A DNA stretch of 8,516 nt, from NCBI GenBank assembly GCA_903831485.1, contig CAIKXW010000080.1, forward strand, positions 1 through 8,516. Direction: 5' to 3'. A model generated the notes under the pieces. It made no database searches and was not told the DNA's origin. It saw only the letters and a list, made by a program, of their open reading frames with translations. A program made the translations under genes and the position numbers. The DNA comes from an uncultured Alphaproteobacteria bacterium. GTDB taxonomy: Bacteria > Pseudomonadota > Alphaproteobacteria > Caulobacterales > Hyphomonadaceae. Shown piece by piece: positions 1-6,236 of the stretch. Each line of letters begins with the position of its first letter. The stretch's first letter is position 1.

Positions 1-251
1 GAGGAGAAGGCGACGACGCCCCTGGGGCGGTCGGCTTCCGGGATGCGGCTGATGCGGTTCCACGCGCCGCGGATCTTGAAGGAGCCGGTGCGCTGCAGCG
101 TTTCGGGCTTGATCCAGACGGGCGCGCCGACGATCCGGTCGAGGACTTCGAAGCGCAGGAGCGGCGTGTGGACGGCGACGCCCTTGATGCGTTGCGCGGC
201 GTCTTCGACGTCTGCGAAAGTCGGGAGGTCGCGGAGGGGATCGGTGATCAT
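1..251 (-). CDS. PLP-dependent threonine/serine dehydratase-family enzyme, N-terminal part (cut by window edge)
   Basis: Reading from ATG at 251, 83 residues are visible before the left edge. The protein begins MITDPLRDLPTFADVEDAAQ and contains the fold-type II PLP-enzyme signature KPETLQRTGSFKIRGA (about residues 48-63). K59 in SFKIRGA is the lysine expected to form the Schiff base with pyridoxal phosphate. The family deaminates L-threonine to 2-oxobutanoate or L-serine to pyruvate in the cytoplasm; close relatives are serine racemases. The short N-terminus before the 'HTPLLR' motif matches the catabolic/short type, but whether a C-terminal ACT domain exists cannot be seen. It lies 46 nt downstream of the nitronate monooxygenase gene on the same strand, so the two may share a transcript. 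I see no strong Shine-Dalgarno; a 5-bp hairpin (252-256/263-267) sits directly before the start. Family assignment is solid; exact substrate is not. Confidence 0.88.
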   Translation of the reverse strand, partial: MITDPLRDLPTFADVEDAAQRIKGVAVHTPLLRFEVLDRIVGAPVWIKPETLQRTGSFKIRGAWNRISRIPEADRPRGVVAFS

Positions 252-297
252 GGCGCGCTTATGCGCCCGTTCGCCGGTCAATCGCAAACGAGGTTAT

Positions 298-1287
298 CTA
301 ACCGACTGCTGAGAATTTCGAAGTCGAATCTGCGAGCTTCACCCTCGCCTGGTCGTACTCGCGGCGGAGTTGCGCGACGTAGCCGGCGGTGGAGATGCGC
401 GTCTTTACGGCGCCGACGCCCTGACCTGCGCCCCAGACATCCTTCCAGGCCTTGGCTTTCGAGATGCCGCCGGACTGGAAGCTCATCGTGGCCTTGTCGC
501 CTTCGGGTAGGTTGTTCGGGTCCATGCCGGCAGCGGCGACGGAGGGGGACAGGTAGTTGCCGTGGATGCCGGTGAAGAGATTGGAATAGACGATGTCTTT
601 CGCGGCGCTGGCGACGATCATGTCCTTGTAGGCGTCGGACGCGCGGGCTTCGTCGGTGGCGATGAAGGCGGAGCCGATATAGGCGAGGTCGGCGCCCATG
701 GCTTGTGCGGCGAGCACCTGCGCACCGGTGGCGATGGCGCCGGAGAGGGCGAGCGGCCCGTCGAAGAATTCACGGATCTCGCTGATCAGGGCGAAGGGCG
801 AGAGCGTGCCGGCGTGGCCGCCTGCGCCAGCGCAGACGGCGATGAGGCCATCGGCCCCTTTCTCGATCGCCTTGTGTGCGTAGACGATGGTGGTGATGTC
901 GTGCAGCACGATGCCGCCATAGGAATGGACGGCGTCGTTCACTTCAGGGCGCGCGCCGAGGGACGTGATGACGATCGGCGCCTTGTGTTTCACCACGAGA
1001 GCCAGGTCCTGCTCGACGCGGGCGTTCGACTTGTGGACGATCAGGTTCACCGCATAGGGCGCGATCTTCGCGGCTGGGTTCGCGCTGCGGGCGGCGGTCA
1101 ACTCCTCATTGATGCGGGAAAGCCATTCGTCGAGCTGTTCGATCGGGCGGGCGTTGAGCGAGGGGAAAGAGCCGACAATCCCTGCCTTGCATTGGGCGAG
1201 CACCAGATCGGCGTTGGAGATGATGAACAGGGGCGACCCGATAACCGGAAGCGCGAGCTGGTTCGCCAAAGAGGCCGGAATAGCCAT
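298..1287 (-). CDS. Nitronate monooxygenase-family FMN-dependent oxidoreductase
   Basis: A 329-aa protein of the NMO/2-nitropropane dioxygenase family, which fits the usual ~320-360 aa length. These TIM-barrel flavoenzymes oxidise alkyl nitronates (or propionate-3-nitronate) with O2 using FMN in the cytoplasm. The N-terminus has the family opening LALPVIGSPLFIISN (residues 11-25). The motif CAGAGGHAG (152-160) holds H158, the equivalent of the catalytic histidine. LSGAIATGAQVLAAQAMGAD (181-200) and YIGSAFIATDEA (203-214) form the FMN-phosphate binding part, and VWGAGQGVGAV (284-294) is the typical C-terminal motif. I chose ATG 1287 because the homologous sequence starts there; an upstream in-frame ATG at 1392 would add 35 residues lacking family character. 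There is no strong ribosome site. It is transcribed divergently from mutA and lies 46 nt upstream of the dehydratase gene. Many family members have unknown physiological substrates, so the reaction is inferred from family only. Confidence 0.9.
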   Translation of the reverse strand: MAIPASLANQLALPVIGSPLFIISNADLVLAQCKAGIVGSFPSLNARPIEQLDEWLSRINEELTAARSANPAAKIAPYAVNLIVHKSNARVEQDLALVVKHKAPIVITSLGARPEVNDAVHSYGGIVLHDITTIVYAHKAIEKGADGLIAVCAGAGGHAGTLSPFALISEIREFFDGPLALSGAIATGAQVLAAQAMGADLAYIGSAFIATDEARASDAYKDMIVASAAKDIVYSNLFTGIHGNYLSPSVAAAGMDPNNLPEGDKATMSFQSGGISKAKAWKDVWGAGQGVGAVKTRISTAGYVAQLRREYDQARVKLADSTSKFSAVG

Positions 1288-1438
1288 GAAATGTCCGATA
1301 TGTTGCGGCGGGATTGGCTCCGGCCCTGCCGGACCATATCGGCCCTGCGACGCTGGGCAATGCGTCCGGGACGCCGCAAACCCTTGACGCAAGGCGAAGC
1401 CGATGCCTCATGGCCGGCGAGCGTACAGTGAGAGATTC
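1288..1438. promoter_or_regulatory. Divergent intergenic region between nmo-type gene and mutA
   Basis: This 151-bp gap separates two outward-reading genes and so must hold both promoters. It contains an 8-bp inverted repeat, CCGATATG at 1295-1302 and CATATCGG at 1335-1342, with arm starts 40 bp apart. It also has a 9-bp direct repeat, CGGCCCTGC, at 1321-1329 and 1340-1348. These could be operator half-sites, but no regulator gene is adjacent to support that. The right part holds the candidate mutA promoter listed separately; I could not pick a convincing promoter for the minus-strand gene. Confidence 0.35.
1383..1412 (+). promoter_or_regulatory. mutA: Candidate sigma-70-type promoter for mutA
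   Basis: CTTGACG at 1383-1389 matches the alphaproteobacterial -35 consensus. It is followed after 17 nt by a poor -10 candidate, CTCATG, at 1407-1412. Transcription would start near 1419, leaving a ~20-nt leader before ATG 1439. If so, the in-frame ATG at 1403 lies upstream of the transcript, which supports the shorter start. The same 9-mer CCTTGACGC occurs on the minus strand at 8316-8324, ahead of the SDR gene. The weak -10 keeps confidence low. Confidence 0.3.
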
Positions 1439-3439
1439 ATGGCGGACGACCTGCCCCTTTCTGCGGATTTCCCCGGTGGCGATGAGGCGCAATGGCGCGC
1501 CCTGGCCGAGAAGGCGCTGGACGGGGCGCCCTTGTCCAAGCTGACCACCAAAACGGAGCACGGCGTGCCGGTGCGGCCGCTTTACCGCTCGCCGGACTGG
1601 GCGCCGGATGCTTCGGGTATGCCGGGGCTGGCGCCGTTCATCCGGGGCGACCGGGCGGTCAACGACCCTTATCTACCTTGGGATATCCGCCAGATCGTCT
1701 CGCACCCGGACCCGGCGATTGCGGGCGACCAGGTGATGGAGGCGCTGGAGGGCGGCGTTTCGTCGATCGAGCTGCGCGTGGATGCAGCGGGCGAGCATGG
1801 CGTGGTGGCGCGCTCGGCCGTGGATATCGAGCGCGTGCTGAAGGGCATGAAGCTGGATCTGGCGCCGTTGGCGCTGGAGGCGACGGGCGCGTCGACGACG
1901 CAGGGCATTGAACTGGCGGCGTTGCTGGCCGCAGCGGTGGGGCGAGCTTCGACCGAGGCGTATGTGGCGTTCAACGTGGACCCGATCGGCGCGCTGGCGC
2001 GAACGGGCGCCCTGCCCGGTTCGACTGAAGAGGAGATCGCGCAGGCGGCTTCGTTTGCGCGCGACGTGGCGGGCGAGTTTCCGCTGGCGAGCGCGTTGCG
2101 GGCCGACTCGCGGCCGGTGCATGAGGCCGGCGGCACCGAGGTGCAGGAGCTGGCCTATCTGATCGCGTCGGGCGCGGAGTATATGCGCTCACTGCTGACG
2201 GCGGGGCTGACGGCGGATCAGGCGAGCCGCGCGGTGCTGTTCACGGTGAGCGTCGGCGCGGACTATCAGGTCGAGATGGCGAAGCTACGCGCAGCGCGGC
2301 GGATGTGGGGCCGCGTGGCCGAGGCGTTCGGAGCAACCGGCGCTGCTGCGGGAATGAAGCTGCAGGCGGTGACGTCACGGCGGATGCTGACGCGGCGCGA
2401 TCCGTGGGTGAACATCCTGCGCAACACGGCGGCGTGCTTTGCGGCGGGCGTGGGCGGCGCGGACATCGTGACAGTGCGTGCGTTCACGGATGCGATGGGC
2501 TTGCCCGGCAAGCTGGCGCGCAGGCTGGCGCGGAATACACAGGTGATCGCACAGGAGGAATCCAGTCTCGGCAAGGTGGTCGATGCGCCGGGCGGCGCGT
2601 GGGCGATGGAGAAGCTGGGCGATGATCTCGCCAAGGCGGCATGGGCGCTGTTCCAGCAGGTCGAGCGTGAAGGCGGGCTGACCAAGGCGCTGGTGACGGG
2701 CGGGTTCCAGAATGGCGTGGCGGATGCGCGTGCGGCGCGGATCAAGGCCGTCGCGAAGCGCAAGGAGCTCGTCACGGGCGTGACCGACTTCCCGCAACTG
2801 CAGGAAGAAGTGCCGAGCGTGGAAGTGGTGAACCTGCACGCGATCGTGCGGCGCGCGGCGGAGGCTTCGGGCCGGGCGCCGGCGGCGCGTTCTTGGTTCT
2901 CGCTCAAGGCGGCCGCGCAGGATGGTGCGACGCTGGCCGATCTTTCACGCACGGCGGATGATGGCGGCGCCGAGGCCGAGTCACTTTGGCCGATCCGGCT
3001 GGCCGAGCCGTTCGAGCGGCTGCGCGATCTGGCGGACCAGCGGACGGCAGCGGGGCGTTCGCCGCAGATCTTCCTCGCCGCGCTGGGGCCGATGGCCGAG
3101 CACACGGCGCGACTGCAGTTTGCGCAGAACTTCTTCGCAGCGGGCGGCATCGGAGCGGTGCCGTCGGTGGGCGATGCGGTGTGGCTTGAGAAGGCTGTGA
3201 AATCTTCCGGCTGCTCGCTGGCCTGCATCTGCGGGTCGGACAAGCGGTACGCGGAAGAGGCGGTCGAGACCGCGCTGGCGCTGAAACGTGCTGGCGTGAC
3301 GCGGCTTTATCTGGCCGGAAAGCCGGGCGAAATGGAAGCAGCATTACGCGAGTCCGGCGTCGACGAGTTCATCCATATCGGCGTGGATGTGCTTGCAAGT
3401 CTCGAGCTGGCGCACGCGGAGCTTGGTCTGGGCCGCTAG
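1439..3439 (+). CDS. mutA: Methylmalonyl-CoA mutase small (beta) subunit, non-B12-binding
   Basis: A 666-aa protein of the methylmalonyl-CoA mutase family, small-subunit type. The MutAB heterodimer isomerises (R)-methylmalonyl-CoA to succinyl-CoA in propionate catabolism; only MutB carries cobalamin and the active site. The TIM-barrel part keeps family landmarks (VEMAKLRAARRMWGRV, RNTQVIAQEESSLGKVVDAP) but the catalytic Tyr-His of MutB is replaced by R225-P226 (ADSRPVHEAGGT, 222-233). In the C-terminal flavodoxin-like domain the B12 motif DxHxxG is absent: the aligned stretch is LGPMAEHTA (549-557), with M552 and E554 where Asp and His should be. This matches the inactive small subunit rather than a damaged MutB. 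I chose ATG 1439 because homology starts near it; ATG 1403 would add 12 uncharacteristic residues. No mutB or meaB follows: the next gene, 90 bp downstream, is a PQQ-type dehydrogenase. The catalytic partner must therefore be encoded elsewhere. No frameshift is seen. Confidence 0.92.
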   Translation: MADDLPLSADFPGGDEAQWRALAEKALDGAPLSKLTTKTEHGVPVRPLYRSPDWAPDASGMPGLAPFIRGDRAVNDPYLPWDIRQIVSHPDPAIAGDQVMEALEGGVSSIELRVDAAGEHGVVARSAVDIERVLKGMKLDLAPLALEATGASTTQGIELAALLAAAVGRASTEAYVAFNVDPIGALARTGALPGSTEEEIAQAASFARDVAGEFPLASALRADSRPVHEAGGTEVQELAYLIASGAEYMRSLLTAGLTADQASRAVLFTVSVGADYQVEMAKLRAARRMWGRVAEAFGATGAAAGMKLQAVTSRRMLTRRDPWVNILRNTAACFAAGVGGADIVTVRAFTDAMGLPGKLARRLARNTQVIAQEESSLGKVVDAPGGAWAMEKLGDDLAKAAWALFQQVEREGGLTKALVTGGFQNGVADARAARIKAVAKRKELVTGVTDFPQLQEEVPSVEVVNLHAIVRRAAEASGRAPAARSWFSLKAAAQDGATLADLSRTADDGGAEAESLWPIRLAEPFERLRDLADQRTAAGRSPQIFLAALGPMAEHTARLQFAQNFFAAGGIGAVPSVGDAVWLEKAVKSSGCSLACICGSDKRYAEEAVETALALKRAGVTRLYLAGKPGEMEAALRESGVDEFIHIGVDVLASLELAHAELGLGR

Positions 3440-3529
3440 GCGCTTTCAGGTTTTCGTGACGTGGGGCTGGCTGGGCTTTCCGGCTTCGCGATCTACCTGC
3501 AAGGATGGGGGTCTCATGGGAGACCTGCT

Positions 3530-4795
3530 ATGCGCGCTATTGTCTTCTCGACCGCACTTACTTTTTCGACCGCTCTGAGCCTTGTTCTGACGGCGTGCGG
3601 CCCATCCTCATCCACGGCCTCGCGAACGGCGGACGCTGAAAAACCGCAGGCTCCTGCGCGTGGCGCGCCGGTCCGGCAGGACGCGGCGAACAAGGCGGAT
3701 GCCGTGCCCGCCTTCCCTGAACAGACGCGGGCGCCGGAGACCAAGACAAACGTCGCTTTGAAGGTCGAGACGATTGCGGACGGGATTGAGCAGCCGTGGG
3801 GATCGGCGGTGCTGCCGGGCGATGGTTCTCTGCTGGTGGCGTCCAAGGCTGGCAAGCTGTGGCTGGTGACGCCGGGCAAAGCGAAGACGGAAGTGACTGG
3901 AGTTCCGAAGGTAGATACGCGCAGCCAAGGCGGCCTGCACGACGTCTCGCTCGGGCTAGACTTCATGACGGCGCGCACGGTGTATCTTAGCTTCGCAGAA
4001 ACCCGCGACGGCGGGAAGACATCGACCAGCCTCGCGCGCGGGAAGCTCTCGGCCGACAACAGCAAGCTGGAAGGCGTGCAGATCATCTTCCGGCAGGAGC
4101 CGGCGTGGGAATCGACCGGGCACTATGGCTCGAACCTCGAATGGGATTCCGCGGGCAACCTCTATCTCACCGTCGGCGACCGGCAGCAGCCGGAGTCGCG
4201 TGTGCTGGCGCAGGACATCAACACGCAGATCGGCAAGGTGCTGCGGCTGATGGCCGACGGCCAAGCGGCGAAGGGCAATCCGTTCGCAGGGCGCACCGAC
4301 GCGAAGCCGGAGGTCTGGAGCTATGGCCATCGCAATGTGCAGGGCGCAGCGATCCATCCCGACACGGGCAAGCTGTGGACGATCGAGCATGGGCCGCGCG
4401 GCGGCGACGAGATCAACATTCCCGAGGCGGGCAAGAACTATGGCTGGCCGGTCATATGCTATTGCATCGACTATCCGGGCTGGGCGATCGGCGAAGGCAT
4501 CACCGCCAAAGAAGGCATGGAGCAGCCGGTCTACTATTTCGACCCGGTGATCGCACCCGGGGACATGATCTTCTACACGGGCAATCTATTCCCGTGGAAA
4601 GGCGACATCCTCGCGAGCGGACTGAAGACCAGGGACATCGTGCGGCTCAAGCTTGATGGCGACAAGGTCATTGGCGAGGAGCGGGTGCTGACGGATCAGG
4701 GGCGCATCCGCGACATCGTGCAGGCGCCGGATGGAGCGCTCTATGTGCTGGTTGACGATGCGGGCAAGGTGCTGCGCGTGACGCCAGCGACTTGA
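3530..4795 (+). CDS. Lipoprotein PQQ-dependent aldose/sorbosone-type sugar dehydrogenase
   Basis: A 421-aa beta-propeller of the soluble glucose/sorbosone dehydrogenase family, closest in pattern to E. coli YliI/Asd. These enzymes oxidise aldoses with pyrroloquinoline quinone and Ca2+ in the periplasm. The start at 3530 is set by GGGAGA at 3518-3523, six nt upstream, and by a lipoprotein signal peptide beginning there: MRAIVFSTAL, hydrophobic stretch, lipobox LTAC with C23 as the lipidation site. A low-complexity Ser/Ala/Pro/Lys linker runs to about residue 75, and the propeller starts at VETIADGIEQPWG. Key motifs are QGGLHDVSLGLDF, STGHYGSNL with H198 as the likely catalytic base, WSYGHRNVQG with R268 as the likely PQQ-binding arginine, EHGPRGGDEINIPEAGKNYGW, and a C-terminal GRIRDIVQAPDGALYVL. 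A Cys-Tyr-Cys (C310, C312) follows the NYGWP motif. Its stop codon directly abuts that of the convergent gene. Sugar substrate is unknown, and no PQQ biosynthesis gene is in view. Confidence 0.9.
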   Translation: MRAIVFSTALTFSTALSLVLTACGPSSSTASRTADAEKPQAPARGAPVRQDAANKADAVPAFPEQTRAPETKTNVALKVETIADGIEQPWGSAVLPGDGSLLVASKAGKLWLVTPGKAKTEVTGVPKVDTRSQGGLHDVSLGLDFMTARTVYLSFAETRDGGKTSTSLARGKLSADNSKLEGVQIIFRQEPAWESTGHYGSNLEWDSAGNLYLTVGDRQQPESRVLAQDINTQIGKVLRLMADGQAAKGNPFAGRTDAKPEVWSYGHRNVQGAAIHPDTGKLWTIEHGPRGGDEINIPEAGKNYGWPVICYCIDYPGWAIGEGITAKEGMEQPVYYFDPVIAPGDMIFYTGNLFPWKGDILASGLKTRDIVRLKLDGDKVIGEERVLTDQGRIRDIVQAPDGALYVLVDDAGKVLRVTPAT

Positions 4796-5584
4796 TCAGC
4801 CGTTGTAGGTCGAGTTTGCAAGGCCGGCGATGCTGTCGTTGAGCGCGGCGAACAGGCGCTCCGACAGGCTGTCGTAGCGCTCGCCGCCTGCACCCAGGTC
4901 GTTCCATGAGCCCATGCCGCCGAAGACCCAGGCGTGGTTGACTGCCTGCAGGACGCTTAGCTGGGCATCGCTGAAGCCCGGGTACCGGCGGATGTCGGGC
5001 AGCCATGGCGTGTCTTCGACTGTCTTGCTGGCAAGCGCTTGCGAGGCGCTGGCGAAGCAGTCCGCGAAGTTGGCGTAGCCCTCATCGCGCGCGTATGCTT
5101 CGATCTCGGGGAGGACGGTGCGCAGATCCGACAGGGCGACGTGAAGCTCGACGGGCTCCGAGTCGGCGGGGTCGATCTCGGCCTGCAGGATGTTGGTGCA
5201 GAGCCATGGCTTTGCGTCGCCACGTTCACCGAAGCGGTGGAAGCCCTGCCAGAGTTCGGAGCGATCCTGGCCTGCCGCCTCGATCAGCCAGCGCGGACCT
5301 CCACCGACGAAGCCGACCAGCATGCGGTCGCGCGTGTCGCTCTGCTGGTGGGGGCCGCGGACACTTTCGGTGTAGTGGAGGCGCAGACCTTTACACCACG
5401 GCTTCAGTGACGTGAACCACGACATCGGATCGGTGGCGCGCAGCGGATAGTCGTCGGCGTCCTTGCCGGACGCTGGAAGCGTGCGGAATTCGCAGAGCGC
5501 CATGAACTTGAATGTCGGTGCATCGGGCCAGAAGCCGGTAATGTCGTGGCTGGCAAGGTAGCGGTTGCCAGGAGCCGTCAGCAT
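4796..5584 (-). CDS. Uncharacterised 262-aa soluble protein
   Basis: I do not recognise this family. The protein starts MLTAPGNRYLASHDITGFWP and ends LANSTYNG. It has no signal peptide or membrane segment, is rich in Trp and acidic residues, and so is probably cytoplasmic. Visible features include WFTSLKPWCKGLRLHYTESV (56-75), LVGFVGGGPRWLIEA, and a C-terminal segment NHAWVFGGMGSWNDLGAGGE before an amphipathic end. Coherent sequence over the full length, with no internal stop, argues it is real. ATG 5584 has no Shine-Dalgarno, but it overlaps by one base a TGA (5584-5586) that would end the upstream PNPOx-family gene once a one-base frameshift is corrected. That is a typical translational-coupling arrangement (TGATG). 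The frame is open upstream back to a TAG about 90 nt away, so an alternative non-ATG start is possible; a conservative caller could use M28 (5503) or M54 (5425). The stop abuts the stop of the convergent sugar dehydrogenase. Last gene of the minus-strand cluster. Confidence 0.75.
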   Translation of the reverse strand: MLTAPGNRYLASHDITGFWPDAPTFKFMALCEFRTLPASGKDADDYPLRATDPMSWFTSLKPWCKGLRLHYTESVRGPHQQSDTRDRMLVGFVGGGPRWLIEAAGQDRSELWQGFHRFGERGDAKPWLCTNILQAEIDPADSEPVELHVALSDLRTVLPEIEAYARDEGYANFADCFASASQALASKTVEDTPWLPDIRRYPGFSDAQLSVLQAVNHAWVFGGMGSWNDLGAGGERYDSLSERLFAALNDSIAGLANSTYNG

Positions 5585-6197
5585 CAGGGCGTTTTCGATG
5601 GGGCCTTGTATCTGACGCCTTCCTGGGAGGCACGAGATCTTTCCACGCCGGGTTGTCTTTCCAGCCGGGCTCTAAGGGTGGCTGGTGCTTCTGCGGCACG
5701 TAGGGCGAAGGTTTCGCGGCGGCGGGATCGGGAATGTAGCGCGGGCAGTTGGGGAAGATATCGACGGGCGTGAAGCGGACGATGCCCTGCGCGCCTGGGA
5801 ATTGCCCGATCAGCGGATCATCGAACGACACGTCGGCGTGGCCGTTGGCGCGGAGGCGCTTCGGCTTGTCGCCCATTCGGATGAAGAGCAGCCCGACGGC
5901 GGAATGCGCGGCGATGTTGCCAAGGCTCTTGAACATGCCGTTGCCGTCATAGTCTGGCCAGACCAGCAAGTTCGGCGCGATGATGCGGACGAAGCCTGGC
6001 GCGCCACCCTTGAAGGAGCAATCCGGCTGACCATCCGGCGCGCAGGTGGCGAGGAAGAAGAACTCCAGCGACTCGACGAAAGCCTTGTCGTGGTCGGTGA
6101 ATTCGGAATGGCGCAGGCGTTCGACGAGACGGTCCACTAAGGCGGCAGAGCCAAACATCGTCTGGATGTCGCGATTGCCATCGTGGAACATTGGCAT
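5391..6197 (-). CDS. Pyridoxamine 5'-phosphate oxidase-family flavoprotein (3' end probably frameshifted)
   Basis: A split-barrel FMN-binding protein of the PNPOx-like superfamily. Residues 1-193 look genuine: MPMFHDGNRDIQ, FFFLATCAPDGQPDCSFKGG (47-65), WPDYDGNGMFKSLGNIA (80-96), VGLLFI, and FPNCPRYIP (148-156), typical of the ~200-aa subgroup annotated simply as 'pyridoxamine 5'-phosphate oxidase family'. These are probably flavin/F420-type reductases rather than true PdxH. ATG 6197 is fixed by a strong GGAGGAGG at 6205-6212 with 7-nt spacing; ATG 6215 upstream overlaps that site's leader and adds six unlikely residues. After PPRK (193), the frame as written reads Arg/His-rich shadow sequence of the next gene to a TAA at 5391, giving 268 aa. 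One added base near 5616-5621 would give a 204-aa protein ending ...GVRYKAPSKTP with TGA at 5584-5586, the normal size. I therefore think the true gene is about 5584-6197. The start lies 39 nt after the DUF1906 gene. Confidence 0.8.
   Translation of the reverse strand: MPMFHDGNRDIQTMFGSAALVDRLVERLRHSEFTDHDKAFVESLEFFFLATCAPDGQPDCSFKGGAPGFVRIIAPNLLVWPDYDGNGMFKSLGNIAAHSAVGLLFIRMGDKPKRLRANGHADVSFDDPLIGQFPGAQGIVRFTPVDIFPNCPRYIPDPAAAKPSPYVPQKHQPPLEPGWKDNPAWKDLVPPRKASDTRPHRKRPDADGSWQPLPCQPRHYRLLARCTDIQVHGALRIPHASSVRQGRRRLSAARHRSDVVVHVTEAVV
5616..5621 (-). other. Probable one-base frameshift site in the PNPOx-family gene
   Basis: On the minus strand the sequence reads AAGGCG. If the G pair were GGG, codons would continue Lys-Gly-Val-Arg-Tyr-Lys-Ala-Pro-Ser-Lys-Thr-Pro-stop. 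That stop is the TGA at 5584-5586, which shares its A with the next gene's ATG. The distance from ATG 6197 to that TGA is 614 nt, one short of a multiple of three. The exact base cannot be fixed; the shift could lie anywhere from about 5590 to 5640. It may be a sequencing or assembly error or a true mutation. Confidence 0.6.
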
Positions 6198-6204
6198 GGG
6201 GCGT

Positions 6205-6212
6205 CCTCCTCC
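6205..6212 (-). promoter_or_regulatory. Strong ribosome binding site for PNPOx-family gene
   Basis: GGAGGAGG on the minus strand, seven nt before ATG 6197. It selects MPMFHDGNR as the N-terminus over the ATG at 6215, which lies upstream of this site. Confidence 0.75.
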
Positions 6213-6236
6213 CATGCCGAACAGATTAACGCCATC

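Noticed and set aside
252..267. GGCGC/GCGCC hairpin just before the dehydratase start, considered as a regulatory RNA switch
   Set aside because: Five base pairs only; common by chance in such GC-rich sequence.
562..1431. 289-aa plus-strand open frame opposite the nitronate monooxygenase gene
   Set aside because: Antisense shadow typical of GC-rich DNA; the minus-strand frame has clear family motifs, while this one is Gly/Asp/Arg-rich without any.
1403..1438. Upstream start (ATG 1403) for mutA
   Set aside because: Adds 12 residues without family similarity and overlaps the candidate -10 region; ATG 1439 fits better.
2266..3243. 325-aa minus-strand open frame inside mutA
   Set aside because: Ser/Ala/Arg-rich shadow of mutA codons; no recognisable motif.
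5391..5583. C-terminal 60+ residues of the PNPOx-family frame as written
   Set aside because: Arg/His/Pro-rich and out of frame with the coherent 262-aa protein on the same strand; I treat it as a product of the frameshift, although the reported feature keeps the frame as it stands.
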